64,000 nt of DNA from Candidatus Mycobacterium methanotrophicum (GTDB taxonomy: Bacteria; Actinomycetota; Actinomycetes; Mycobacteriales; Mycobacteriaceae), in contig NZ_CP097320.1 in the NCBI RefSeq assembly GCF_023515995.1, positions 3,968,001 through 4,032,000 on the forward strand, in the 5' to 3' direction. The position numbers were made by a program, and so were the translations under genes. Positions 33,766-42,970 of the stretch are shown here, piece by piece. Position 1 is the stretch's first letter. The number at the start of each line of letters is the position of its first letter. Under the pieces are notes generated by a model. It did not search any database. It worked only from the letters and a program-made list of their open reading frames with translations, and was not told where the DNA came from.

Positions 33766-35151
33766 ATGGATTTCGGGATTTACCCGCCGGAGATCAACTC
33801 CGGTCGGATGTATGCCGGTCCGGGCTCGGGGCCGATGCTGGCCGCTGCGCAGGCCTGGGCGGGGCTGGCCGACGAGCTGTACACCGCAGCCGGCGCATAT
33901 CAGTCGGTGGTGGCGGAGCTGACAGGTGGGCCGTGGTCGGGTCCGTCGTCGGCGTCGATGACCGCTGCGGCCGTCTCCTACGTCGCGTGGCTGAGCGCCA
34001 CCGCTGCGCGGGCCGAGCAAACGGCCGCCCAGGCCAGGTCGGCGGCCGCCGCCTACGAGTCGGCGTTCGCGTCGACGGTTCCGCCGCCGGTGATCGCCGC
34101 CAACCGCAGCCTGCTGCTGGCATTGGTGGCGACGAACTTCTTCGGGCAGAACACGCCGGCAATCGCGGCCACCGAGGCGCACTACGCCGAGATGTGGGCC
34201 CAGGACGCCGCGGCGATGTACTGCTACGCAGGTTCGTCGGCAGCCGCGACAGCGCTCACACCTTTCAGCTCACCACACCAGAGCACCGACCCGGGCGGGA
34301 CGGCCAGCCAAGCCGACGCGGTCGGTCAAGCCGCCAGCGGGTCTGCCGGCGATGCGCAAAGCATCGTGTCGGGTGCCTCCCAGACATTCTCCGCGGCGCC
34401 CAACGCGCTGCAGGGCGCCGCAACATCGGGCCAGTCGACTTCTCTTTCAGACGCGCTGGGCCTGTTGAGCGAACTGGAAGCAATTTTTACCTCCGCACCA
34501 GCCGACGTGGCCAGCCTCGGCGCCACACCGTTGTCGATCACGAGTTTTTACCCCGACTTCAGCAGCTTATTCGTTCAGATGCACACGGATGACGTCGTCA
34601 GCGAAATGTTCGGGGAAGCGTCCGGGTCGGAGTCAGCGCTGGTGACCCCAATGCCGTCGGCGACAATCGCGAACCCGGGCCCGTCGGTGTCGGCGGGCCT
34701 GGGCGAGGCGAACACGGTCGCAGGGTTGTCGGTTCCGTCGAACTGGACGGTGGCCGCGCCCGAGATACGTTCCGTTGCATTGACGTCGCCGCTCACCGGC
34801 CCTGCCGCGGCAGCTGCGCCGGCGGTGGAAGCCGGCTCGGCTAATGCGTTCAACCAGATGGGTCTGGCGGGTATGGCCGGCCAAGCCATGGCTGGCCCAC
34901 CGGCCACCGACGAGGGCCAGGACGGCGGCAAGCCGGTGGCCCACGCCCGGCTGACGGGCCGCGCTCCGGGTGTGGCGAGCGACGATGACGCCGACGTGAC
35001 GCCCGCGCCGCGCACCGTCGTCACCGGGGTCGCGGCGGCGATCCGCCAGATCGCCAAGCTCCGCGACGAGGGCCGCCTGAGCGAGCAGGAGTACAAGGAG
35101 CAGAAGAAGCGCCTGCTCGAGGTCTCACTGGGGCACCGTCCGTTGGGCTGA
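33766..35151 (+). CDS. PPE-SVP protein with a C-terminal SHOCT-like domain (2)
   Basis: 461 residues, a paralogue of the preceding protein 56 bp upstream. PPE domain from MDFGIYPPEINSGRMYAGPG; SVP motif VAGLSVPSNW; SHOCT-like end IRQIAKLRDEGRLSEQEY then KEQKKRLLEV. Both proteins share the central block QSTSLSDxLGLLS. ATG 33766 follows GAAGGA. The stop at 35151 lies 7 bp from the stop of the convergent Rv3446c-like ESX-4 gene. In M. tuberculosis esxU/esxT occupy this flank of ESX-4. Confidence 0.88.
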   Translation: MDFGIYPPEINSGRMYAGPGSGPMLAAAQAWAGLADELYTAAGAYQSVVAELTGGPWSGPSSASMTAAAVSYVAWLSATAARAEQTAAQARSAAAAYESAFASTVPPPVIAANRSLLLALVATNFFGQNTPAIAATEAHYAEMWAQDAAAMYCYAGSSAAATALTPFSSPHQSTDPGGTASQADAVGQAASGSAGDAQSIVSGASQTFSAAPNALQGAATSGQSTSLSDALGLLSELEAIFTSAPADVASLGATPLSITSFYPDFSSLFVQMHTDDVVSEMFGEASGSESALVTPMPSATIANPGPSVSAGLGEANTVAGLSVPSNWTVAAPEIRSVALTSPLTGPAAAAAPAVEAGSANAFNQMGLAGMAGQAMAGPPATDEGQDGGKPVAHARLTGRAPGVASDDDADVTPAPRTVVTGVAAAIRQIAKLRDEGRLSEQEYKEQKKRLLEVSLGHRPLG

Positions 35152-35158
35152 GCAGCTC

Positions 35159-36379
35159 TCAGCTCACTGCCCGAGCCGACCGCACCGCCCGCTCGCACAC
35201 CTGCCGTACCGCGTCGTCGCGTCCGTGACGGCTTTGGCATCCGATGCTGATCCGAACCGCTTTGTCGACCAACACAATCCATTGGATGTCGTGCCCGGGG
35301 CGGCGCTCCCGATACGTCACCGCAGGGCGGTCGGCACTAGCGCCGACCGGGTTGAAGTCGACGAACACACCGGTCGGCTCCGCATCGATTGCACGCTTCA
35401 GCGACTCGGCGGTGGCGCTTAGGTTTGCGACGGCAACTCGCGATTGCGTCACATGCAGCGCCACCTCCGGATCCGACGGCGATGTGACCTGCACCCGCGC
35501 CGAACCCGGCCCGCCAACGACGCGCTGCATCGGCCATTGCGCCGGAACTTCCAGGGCGACGTGCCCTTCCACCAAGAATGTCATCGGCATGCCCTCGCCG
35601 GCCGGCGCACGGTGCCCGCCCGGCAAGAGCGCTCCTGATACCGCGACGATCAGCAGCATGGCCAGCAGCACCAGACCGCGGTAACGGCGATAGCCGGGCC
35701 GGGCGGCTTCGTCCGAACATGGCCGGCCAGTACTTTCGTCCGCAATAGTCTGTGCGGCAAGCTGTCTCAAGCGGGCATCGTCGACGTGCACCGCGCTGAT
35801 GCGGTCGCCGGCGCGCAGCCCGTCGGCGATCATCGCTGCCAGCGCACCGGCCCCGGCTACCGTGTCCGGCGCGTCGATCACCACCGCCGCGGCCACGTCC
35901 GAAGTCATCTCTCGGACGGATCGCATGACCGCCTGAGCGACGAGCTCCGGCTCCCCGCAGCGGGATTCGGCGACCACCGCGGCGCCGGTGATCACCACGA
36001 AGCAGTCGGCGATTTCCACAACCACCGTCGCGTGCTGGGCCTTGAGCGGCGATGCCTGAATCAGCAGCCACGATCGGGGCCGCAGCGCTACCTCGCCGGC
36101 GACGGTATCTGCCGCAGCGCCGACGCGAGCAATTCGCGTCGGCGCCCACCACGACGGGTGAACGACAATCGCCCGCTCAGAGCCACCGCAGGCATGCGAA
36201 CCCAACACGGTCCGCCACAACCAGTCCACACTGACCGGACGGAGGTCAAGCAGGGCTACCGGATCGTCGATGCTGTCGAACGCGGCCCTTACCATCTCCC
36301 CGTCGTCGTCGACTGCTGCGCCGCTGCAACATAATTCGCGGATGCTGTTTGGGCCGACCTCGACTACGTGCGTGCTCAT
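35159..36379 (-). CDS. ESX-4 type VII secretion-associated protein (Rv3446c family)
   Basis: 406 residues. It follows eccC4 with a 4-base ATGA overlap, as Rv3446c follows Rv3447c. The N-terminal part (VEVGPNSIRELC) resembles an actin-like/ATPase-fold segment of the family; one membrane helix lies near residues 230-250 (GLVLLAMLLIVAVSGALLPGG), followed by an extracytoplasmic domain ending VCERAVRSARAVS. The molecular role is not established; conserved placement suggests a part in the ESX-4 machine. Confidence 0.85.
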   Translation of the reverse strand: MSTHVVEVGPNSIRELCCSGAAVDDDGEMVRAAFDSIDDPVALLDLRPVSVDWLWRTVLGSHACGGSERAIVVHPSWWAPTRIARVGAAADTVAGEVALRPRSWLLIQASPLKAQHATVVVEIADCFVVITGAAVVAESRCGEPELVAQAVMRSVREMTSDVAAAVVIDAPDTVAGAGALAAMIADGLRAGDRISAVHVDDARLRQLAAQTIADESTGRPCSDEAARPGYRRYRGLVLLAMLLIVAVSGALLPGGHRAPAGEGMPMTFLVEGHVALEVPAQWPMQRVVGGPGSARVQVTSPSDPEVALHVTQSRVAVANLSATAESLKRAIDAEPTGVFVDFNPVGASADRPAVTYRERRPGHDIQWIVLVDKAVRISIGCQSRHGRDDAVRQVCERAVRSARAVS

Positions 36380-39300
36380 GGCGGGGGACTCCAGGCGAGC
36401 TGCACGATCTGCGCTCCGGCGTCGCGGGTGATCAGCGTGCCGCGGCCAGGCGGCATCGGCGACTGGCGGACAGAGCCAATCATCAGGCCGTCGTCCGGGC
36501 TTCCGCTCATCAGCAACGTCATACAGCCGGCATCACGCAATCCCGCGAGTAGTGGCTCGAACATGGCGCGGGCGGCCCCGCCGCTGCGGCGTGCCACCAC
36601 CAGATGCAAACCCAGGTCCTTGGCGTGCGGCAAAGATTCCAGCAGCGGCGAAAGCGGATTGCTGTTGGCGGTGGCTACCAGGTCGTAATCGTCGATGACG
36701 ACATAGATCTCGGGTCCTGACCACCAGGACCTGCTGCGCAACTGCACCGGGGTAGCGTCCGGCGGCGGCATTCTGTCGCGCAGCCGGCCATCCAGGCGCG
36801 GTAACACCGCGTCGACGGCGTCCGCCGAGGCAAGGTATCCGCCAAGATACTCCGGCTCGACGACGCCGAGCAGCGAGCGACGGAAATCGACGATGAACAG
36901 CTGCGATTGTGCGGCGGTCGTGGTCCGCAGGAGCTCACGGCAAACGGTGCGTAACGCAGCGGTCTTGCCGCATTCGGCGTCCCCAAGAATCAGCAGATGC
37001 GGCTGCTGGGCGAAATCGACGGCTAGCGGACGCAGTTCACTGTCCTCGAGGCCGATCAGCACATCGGAGCCCGCGACGGTCTGCTGCACCATGCGCTGGT
37101 ATTCGACGCGCGCAGGCAATAGGGCTATCGGCGGCGCGGTCCATCCGCCATGACGGCGGTGCAACATCTGTCCTTTCTGCCGACCGGGCAACGCGATCGC
37201 CATATGCAGCCCGTCGCCGGAAAGGCCCCGGCCCGGCTTGCCTTCAGGGACCAGCTGGGCCCGTCGACGGTCCAGTTCGGAATCCGCTGGATCGCCCAGC
37301 CGCAACTCGATTCGGGTTCCGATCTGATCCTTGAGTGCGGGGCGAATCTCAGCCCATCGCGACGCGGACAACACCACATGGACTCCGAATGAGAGTCCTT
37401 GAGCGGCAAGGCTGCTGATCGAGGCCTCGATCGCTTCGAATTCACGGCACAGGCTTGCCCATCCGTCAACGATCAAGAAGACATCGCCGAAGCGGTCGCA
37501 TCTCGGGTCTTGTCTGGCTTTCAGCAGCCGATACTGGGCCATCGAACCGATCCCGTGGTCGCGAAAGGCGGCCTCACGGGACCGGATGATCGCGTCAAGC
37601 CGGGTGATCATCCGCCGCGCTAACTGCGAGTCCGCTCGGCCGGCGACCGAGCCGACGTGCGGCCAGTCGGCCAACGATGCCAATGCCCCACCGCCGAAGT
37701 CCAGGCAGTAAAACTGCACCAATCGCGGATCGTGGGTGACGCCCAGCGCGGTGATCAGCGCGCGCAAGGTGGTCGACTTGCCGGATTGGGGCGCGCCGAC
37801 CACAGCGACATTGCCGGCGGCCCCGGACAAGTCGACCACCAGCGGGGCGCGCCGCTGCTCGAACGGGCGGTCAACGAGGCCGATGGAAACGGTCAACGCG
37901 GGCCTGGGTTCGCCGGTTGACTCGCCGTCGCGCAGCACGGTGTCCAGGGCCGGGCTCGTCTCCAGCGGCGGCAGCCACACCTCGTGCGCACACGGGCCGT
38001 GTCCGGAGAGGCGATCGACAACGGTCTGCAAAACGGTGCGCTGCTCGTCGCCGTCGGATTTGCGGGTGCGTGCGATCGGCCCGATCGGTTTTGCAGTGAA
38101 AACCCGCACCGGCTGCGACGGCTCGTCACACCCCTCCCCGGTGCACTGAGTGTCCGCATGGCACGGGCCGGAAACATACGCGGCCTGGAAGCGGATCAAC
38201 TCGTCCGTGCCGACCCGCAGATATGCCGCACCCGGTGTGCTGGGCAATTCGTAGCCGTCGTTGGTTCCCAGCGCAATGCGTGACTCGTTGGCGGACAACG
38301 TCTTCAGGCATACGCGATAGGACAGATGTGCCTCCAAGCCGCGAAGTCTGCCTTCGTCGAGACGTTGGCTGGCCAGCAGCAGATGCATACCCAGCGATCG
38401 GCCGAGTCGGCCTATCGCGACAAAAACGTCAGCGAAATCCGGGTGCTGGCTGAGCAGTTCGGAGAACTCGTCGACGATGATGAACAGCACTGGCAGCGGC
38501 GCTAATTGGGCTCCCGCTTGCCGCGCGCGATTGTAGGCGCCAACCCCGTCGAGGCTACCGGCCGCGCGCAAGACTTCCTGGCGGCGGTTCATCTCGCCGG
38601 TGAGCGCATCACGCATCCTTGCGACCAGTGCGGCCTTGTCGGACAGGTTCGTGATGACGGCGGCGACATGCGGCGCCGGCTCCAGGCCGGCGAAGGTCGC
38701 GCCGCCCTTGAAGTCAATGAGGGCCAGGTTGAGCGCTTCTGGGCAGTGACGGACCATCATCCCGAGTGCGACCGTGCGCAACAGCTCAGACTTACCCGAC
38801 CCGGTCGCCCCGATGCACAGCCCGTGCGGACCCATGCCCTTCTCGGCGGCCTCCTTGATGTCGAGCTCTAGCGGGGCGCCCGTGGCCGTCGTGCCGATCG
38901 GAACACGGAGCCGGTCGCGGGGACGTGTGTTGTTCCAGCAGTCAGTCGCGGTGTAGGACGCAAGGTCGCCGATCCCGAGCAGATCCTGCCAGCCTGACGC
39001 ATCCGGCCGGCCGGCTCGGTAGCCCGCAAGCCTTCGCCCACACGTCAACGCAGCGGTGTATGTCATGTGGTCCGGGCGTGCGGAGGCTTCGTCACCGCCG
39101 GGCTGTCCGATCACCAGCTCGCTGCCGCTCACGCGCAGCCGCAGCTGCCCAGCTGTGGCGCCGTCGTCGCCCGTGGCGCCGTTGCGCAACCTCACGCCGA
39201 CGACGTCTCCGTCGTCGACGACGATGACCAACTGAGGCGTCGGCAGGTCGGCGAGTGCCAGAATGGCCGCGGCCAGCGACGGATACACCATCCGGGCAGA

Positions 39301-40149
39301 GCCGAGGCTGTCGCCGGCGCACGGATGTTGATTGTGCGGCAACCACTTCAACCAATCCCAGTGGCCTCGATTGCTGTCACTGACCACGGCGGCAACCAAC
39401 ACCAGGGTCGGGCTGTGGAACACGGCCAGTTGGCAGATCATCGCGCGTAACAGCGCACGCGCGTGCCTGGCTTCACCGTCAACCGTCACCGCCTTCAGTT
39501 CCCGTAGGTCGATCGCGATCGGCGCATCCGGGACGCTCGAGTGCGTTTGCAGGAATCGCCGCAAGGCGCTCGCCGTTACCGGATCCGGCCGGTCGGTCGG
39601 CCCGGCCTGGGGAGGCACCAAACGGGTGGCAAGACACTGCGTTCCGATACCAATTCGGATGTGACAGAAGTCTGAATCCGATGATCGCCGTTCCCACATC
39701 CGCCGACCGCCTATTAAGGTCCACAACAGGTCGGGATCCGGATGGCACCACATCAGCGACGAATGCTGTGCCGCAACGGTTTCGGCGACAGCAGCACGCA
39801 AGTCAGACAGATAGCCCAGATATTCGGCGCGGTCGGCGTTGATCTCGCCGCGCCGCCGACCCGCGCCGGACGCCACCGTCACCGCCGCCGACAACAGCAT
39901 CATGAGCGGAAACGTCATGAACACGGGACTGCGCGCCCCGGCTGAGCGGGAAAGAAAAAAGACCGCCATCATCGCGGAAGTCGCGATGGCCGTGACGATC
40001 GGCAGAAAACGGGCCACCATGTTCGTCCGCGTAGGTCGCGTCACGGGCGGTGGTGGCGCAACAAGGATGTCGGCCGACTCCACCACCGGCAGAGCCAGCC
40101 GTGCCGGCGGCGTGACTTCCACCGTCGCCGAACTGTCGCAGTGCCCCAT
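36376..40149 (-). CDS. eccC4: EccC4, ESX-4 FtsK/SpoIIIE-type ATPase
   Basis: 1257 residues in one chain. Two membrane helices near residues 40-90 (FLPIVTAIATSAMMAVFFL, FPLMMLLSAAVTVAS) are followed by three ATPase modules with Walker A motifs GATGSGKSE (about 448), GAPQSGKST (about 785) and GDAECGKTA (about 1055). Walker B-like FIIVDEFSEL lies in the first. It powers and selects substrates for type VII secretion. Divergent from eccD4 and overlapping the Rv3446c-like gene, the arrangement of M. tuberculosis Rv3447c. Confidence 0.95.
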   Translation of the reverse strand: MGHCDSSATVEVTPPARLALPVVESADILVAPPPPVTRPTRTNMVARFLPIVTAIATSAMMAVFFLSRSAGARSPVFMTFPLMMLLSAAVTVASGAGRRRGEINADRAEYLGYLSDLRAAVAETVAAQHSSLMWCHPDPDLLWTLIGGRRMWERRSSDSDFCHIRIGIGTQCLATRLVPPQAGPTDRPDPVTASALRRFLQTHSSVPDAPIAIDLRELKAVTVDGEARHARALLRAMICQLAVFHSPTLVLVAAVVSDSNRGHWDWLKWLPHNQHPCAGDSLGSARMVYPSLAAAILALADLPTPQLVIVVDDGDVVGVRLRNGATGDDGATAGQLRLRVSGSELVIGQPGGDEASARPDHMTYTAALTCGRRLAGYRAGRPDASGWQDLLGIGDLASYTATDCWNNTRPRDRLRVPIGTTATGAPLELDIKEAAEKGMGPHGLCIGATGSGKSELLRTVALGMMVRHCPEALNLALIDFKGGATFAGLEPAPHVAAVITNLSDKAALVARMRDALTGEMNRRQEVLRAAGSLDGVGAYNRARQAGAQLAPLPVLFIIVDEFSELLSQHPDFADVFVAIGRLGRSLGMHLLLASQRLDEGRLRGLEAHLSYRVCLKTLSANESRIALGTNDGYELPSTPGAAYLRVGTDELIRFQAAYVSGPCHADTQCTGEGCDEPSQPVRVFTAKPIGPIARTRKSDGDEQRTVLQTVVDRLSGHGPCAHEVWLPPLETSPALDTVLRDGESTGEPRPALTVSIGLVDRPFEQRRAPLVVDLSGAAGNVAVVGAPQSGKSTTLRALITALGVTHDPRLVQFYCLDFGGGALASLADWPHVGSVAGRADSQLARRMITRLDAIIRSREAAFRDHGIGSMAQYRLLKARQDPRCDRFGDVFLIVDGWASLCREFEAIEASISSLAAQGLSFGVHVVLSASRWAEIRPALKDQIGTRIELRLGDPADSELDRRRAQLVPEGKPGRGLSGDGLHMAIALPGRQKGQMLHRRHGGWTAPPIALLPARVEYQRMVQQTVAGSDVLIGLEDSELRPLAVDFAQQPHLLILGDAECGKTAALRTVCRELLRTTTAAQSQLFIVDFRRSLLGVVEPEYLGGYLASADAVDAVLPRLDGRLRDRMPPPDATPVQLRSRSWWSGPEIYVVIDDYDLVATANSNPLSPLLESLPHAKDLGLHLVVARRSGGAARAMFEPLLAGLRDAGCMTLLMSGSPDDGLMIGSVRQSPMPPGRGTLITRDAGAQIVQLAWSPPP

Positions 40150-40256
40150 GCGATTGGCACCCTAGGTAGGACCGCAATCGGCTGCAAGTCAGCTGTGGAT
40201 CATCGGATACGCGGCCTGGCGACGTCGGTTAGCGTCCCGATTGGCGAAGGGAGGTC
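40150..40256. promoter_or_regulatory. Divergent ESX-4 promoter region
   Basis: 107 bp separating the starts of eccC4 (minus) and eccD4 (plus); both arms of the ESX-4 locus must be transcribed from here. GAAGGGAGG at about 40247 is the eccD4 ribosome binding site. No operator was recognised. Confidence 0.5.
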
Positions 40257-41624
40257 GTGGTGGACCAAGCAGTGCGACGGGTGGTTGTCTACGCCGACTC
40301 CCGCTACGTCGACTTGGTGCTGTCGGCCGCCTTGCCGATCGCGTCGCTGATACCACCGATCGTGGACATTGTGGCAGCCGAGTGTGGCGGTGAGCTGGTT
40401 GCTGCTCGATATCAGCTTTCACTTGCGGGAAACGGCGCGCTCGACCCGTCAAAGACGTTGGCCGAATCCGAAATCCGGGACGGCACAGTATTGATGCTGA
40501 CCAGATCGTCGACCGTTCCAACGCCGCCACGTTTCGACGACCTAGCAGAGGCGGTATCGATTTCTCTCGCTTCGACGGCGCGGCGTTGGACTAGTCGATC
40601 GGCTCGGCTGGTCGGTGCGCTGGCGGCCAGTTGCATGGCCGCCAGCGGCGCGGCGGTCTTGGTCGGAACAGCTCTTGGCGCCAACGACATCCGTCGGGCC
40701 GGCTGTGCCGGTGTCGCGGCGGCGGCCGGCTTCATCGCGCTGCTGGCGGCGCTCGCCACCCACCGGGTGTTCGGCGACGGGTCGGTCGGACTGACGTTGG
40801 GTCTGGCGGCTGCCGGATTCGCCGGCCTCGCCGGCTTGCTGGCAGTTCCCGCTGGATTGGGGGCGCCGAATGCGTTGCTCGCTGCGGCTGCCGCTGCGAC
40901 ATCGGCGACCGTCATGCGGGTGATAGGTTGCCACGCAACCGTATTCACGGCATTGGCATGCTTCGCGACGGCCGAAGCAGCTGCGGCGGTGGTGGGTGCG
41001 GTCACCGCAGTGCCGCTAACGGCGATCGGTGCGGCGTCCGCGGCGATATCGCTGGTCTTGGTCGAAGTGTCCGCACCGCTGTCGATCATGCTGGCGGGCC
41101 TGTCCTCAGAAGTCTCGCCGGAGTCCGACGGTGTTCCAGAGGGATTGAACGCCAAGTCGATCCGCGCCGACACCTGGCTGACCAGCCTGGTCGTCGCATT
41201 CTCCGCTGCGGGCGCACTGGGAGCTATCGGCGCCGCAGTCGGATCGGTATTCGCCGACGGTCCACCCTGGCGTGGGATTGCGTTCGCCACGGTAACCGGC
41301 GGTGTGCTGCTGTTGCGAGCGCGTTCCCACCCTGACCTGGCGCGATCCGTGCCGCTGCTCGCGGCTGGAATCGCCACGCTCGGCGCAACTCTCGTCATCG
41401 CCGCCGTCGCCTACCCGCTCCAGACGCCCTACATAGCTGCGTTGGCGACGACGCTGGCGGCGGCCGCGCTATGCCTGGGTTTCATCGCCCACACGATGCG
41501 GCTCTCCCCCGTCGGGCGACGAGCTGTCGAGCTGTCGGAGTATCTCGCCTTGGCCGCTATCGTGCCGCTTGCGTGCTGGATCTGCGGGTTTTACAGTGCC
41601 GCGCGTGGCATGAACCTGCTATGA
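40257..41624 (+). CDS. eccD4: EccD4, ESX-4 membrane channel component
   Basis: 455 residues. An N-terminal ubiquitin-like YukD domain (about 1-90; VVVYADSRYVDLVLSAALPI ... GTVLMLTRSS) precedes about eleven membrane helices from residue 115 to the end, the EccD topology. GTG 40257 is used; GTG 40260 is equally possible. EccD dimers form most of the ESX inner-membrane pore. The stop overlaps the mycP4 start (ATGA). Matches Rv3448. Confidence 0.93.
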   Translation: MVDQAVRRVVVYADSRYVDLVLSAALPIASLIPPIVDIVAAECGGELVAARYQLSLAGNGALDPSKTLAESEIRDGTVLMLTRSSTVPTPPRFDDLAEAVSISLASTARRWTSRSARLVGALAASCMAASGAAVLVGTALGANDIRRAGCAGVAAAAGFIALLAALATHRVFGDGSVGLTLGLAAAGFAGLAGLLAVPAGLGAPNALLAAAAAATSATVMRVIGCHATVFTALACFATAEAAAAVVGAVTAVPLTAIGAASAAISLVLVEVSAPLSIMLAGLSSEVSPESDGVPEGLNAKSIRADTWLTSLVVAFSAAGALGAIGAAVGSVFADGPPWRGIAFATVTGGVLLLRARSHPDLARSVPLLAAGIATLGATLVIAAVAYPLQTPYIAALATTLAAAALCLGFIAHTMRLSPVGRRAVELSEYLALAAIVPLACWICGFYSAARGMNLL

Positions 41625-42970
41625 CCACCGCACAGTGCAAAGCGCTGCGGTGTGTGACGGTCGTGATGATCGCCGCGCTGCCGCAATACGGAATGCCTGC
41701 AGCGTACGCGGTCTCGCCGCCACCAATCGACAGCAGCCGGCTACCCGAGCCGGCGCCGGCGAGGCCGCCGCAGCCCACCGTGCAGCGGTCGATGTGCGCA
41801 GTGCCGTCGATGGCTGGCGCTGCGAACCGGGCCGACGCCCCCAGCCAACTGTCCGGGCTTGATCTGGCCGCGGTGTGGAGACTCACTCGTGGTGCTGGCC
41901 AACGGGTCGCGGTCATCGACACCGGGGTTTCGCCGCACTCGCGGCTGCCCGACACGGCGGCCGGCGGTGACTACGTCTTTACCGGCGACGGCACCCAGGA
42001 TTGCGACGGCCACGGCACCGCGGTGGCCGGGATCATCGCCGCCGCACCGGATTCCCACCATCATGATGGGTTCAGCGGCGTCGCGCCGGAGGTCAGTTTG
42101 ATCAGCATCCGGCAGTCCAGCGCGAAGTTCGGCGCGGTCGCGGATCCGTCCAACACCGGATCCGGCGATGTCGACACCATGGCAGCAGCTGTCCGGACCG
42201 CGGCGGATCTCGGCGCTTCGGTGATCAATATCTCCGCGGTTGCCTGCATCCGCACCGGGTCGGTGCTCGACGACCGCGCCCTCGGCGCCGCACTGTCCTA
42301 CGCGGTTGACATCAAGAACGCCGTCGTCGTGGTCGCGGCCGGCAACACCGGCGCGGGGCAGTGTCCGGCTCAGCGACCCGAGGCAACGTGGGACAACGTG
42401 ACGGTTGCGGTCAGCCCCGCGTGGTACGACGACTACGTGCTGACCGTGGGTTCGGTGAACGCGCGCGGCGAACCATCGTCGTTCACGCTTGCCGGACCGT
42501 GGGTGGATGTCGCTGCTCCCGGCGAGGCGGTGATATCGCTGAGCTCGTCGGGCGACGGCTTGATGAATACCCTTGGCGGGCCTGATGGAACGGCCCGGCT
42601 GTCGGGCACCAGCTACGCGGCTCCAGTGGTCAGCGGGTTGGCGGCGCTGATCCGATCCCGGTTCCCGAGATTGACGGCGCGTCAGGTGATGCAACGCATC
42701 GAAGCCACCGCGCACCATCCTCCCGGCGGGCGGGATCCACTGGTGGGCGCGGGCGTTGTCGACTTGCTCGCCGCGGTCAGCACCGACCCGCCGGTGAACC
42801 CATCGCCTTCGCCGCCGCACACACCGGTGCCGATTGCAGCACCGCCGCGTCCCGCGCCGGCGAACCATGGCGCGCGGGACACGGCGTTACGCGGCGCGGC
42901 GATCTGCGGCGGCGTGCTGGCAGCAGTGGTGCTCGCCGGCACACTGATGGCCCGACTACGACGCGACTGA
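41621..42970 (+). CDS. mycP4: MycP4, ESX-4 mycosin (subtilisin-like protease)
   Basis: 449 residues from ATG 41621, overlapping the eccD4 stop. An earlier in-frame start at 41471 lies within eccD4 and is rejected. Signal-peptide-like start (CVTVVMIAALPQYGMPAAYA), catalytic Asp in VIDTGVSPH, His in CDGHGTAVAG, Ser in LSGTSYAAPV, a Pro-rich linker and a C-terminal membrane helix (AAICGGVLAAVVLAGTLMA). Mycosins are anchored outside the membrane and stabilise the ESX complex. The end overlaps convergent eccB4 by 15 bp, as for Rv3449/Rv3450c. Confidence 0.94.
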   Translation: MTTAQCKALRCVTVVMIAALPQYGMPAAYAVSPPPIDSSRLPEPAPARPPQPTVQRSMCAVPSMAGAANRADAPSQLSGLDLAAVWRLTRGAGQRVAVIDTGVSPHSRLPDTAAGGDYVFTGDGTQDCDGHGTAVAGIIAAAPDSHHHDGFSGVAPEVSLISIRQSSAKFGAVADPSNTGSGDVDTMAAAVRTAADLGASVINISAVACIRTGSVLDDRALGAALSYAVDIKNAVVVVAAGNTGAGQCPAQRPEATWDNVTVAVSPAWYDDYVLTVGSVNARGEPSSFTLAGPWVDVAAPGEAVISLSSSGDGLMNTLGGPDGTARLSGTSYAAPVVSGLAALIRSRFPRLTARQVMQRIEATAHHPPGGRDPLVGAGVVDLLAAVSTDPPVNPSPSPPHTPVPIAAPPRPAPANHGARDTALRGAAICGGVLAAVVLAGTLMARLRRD

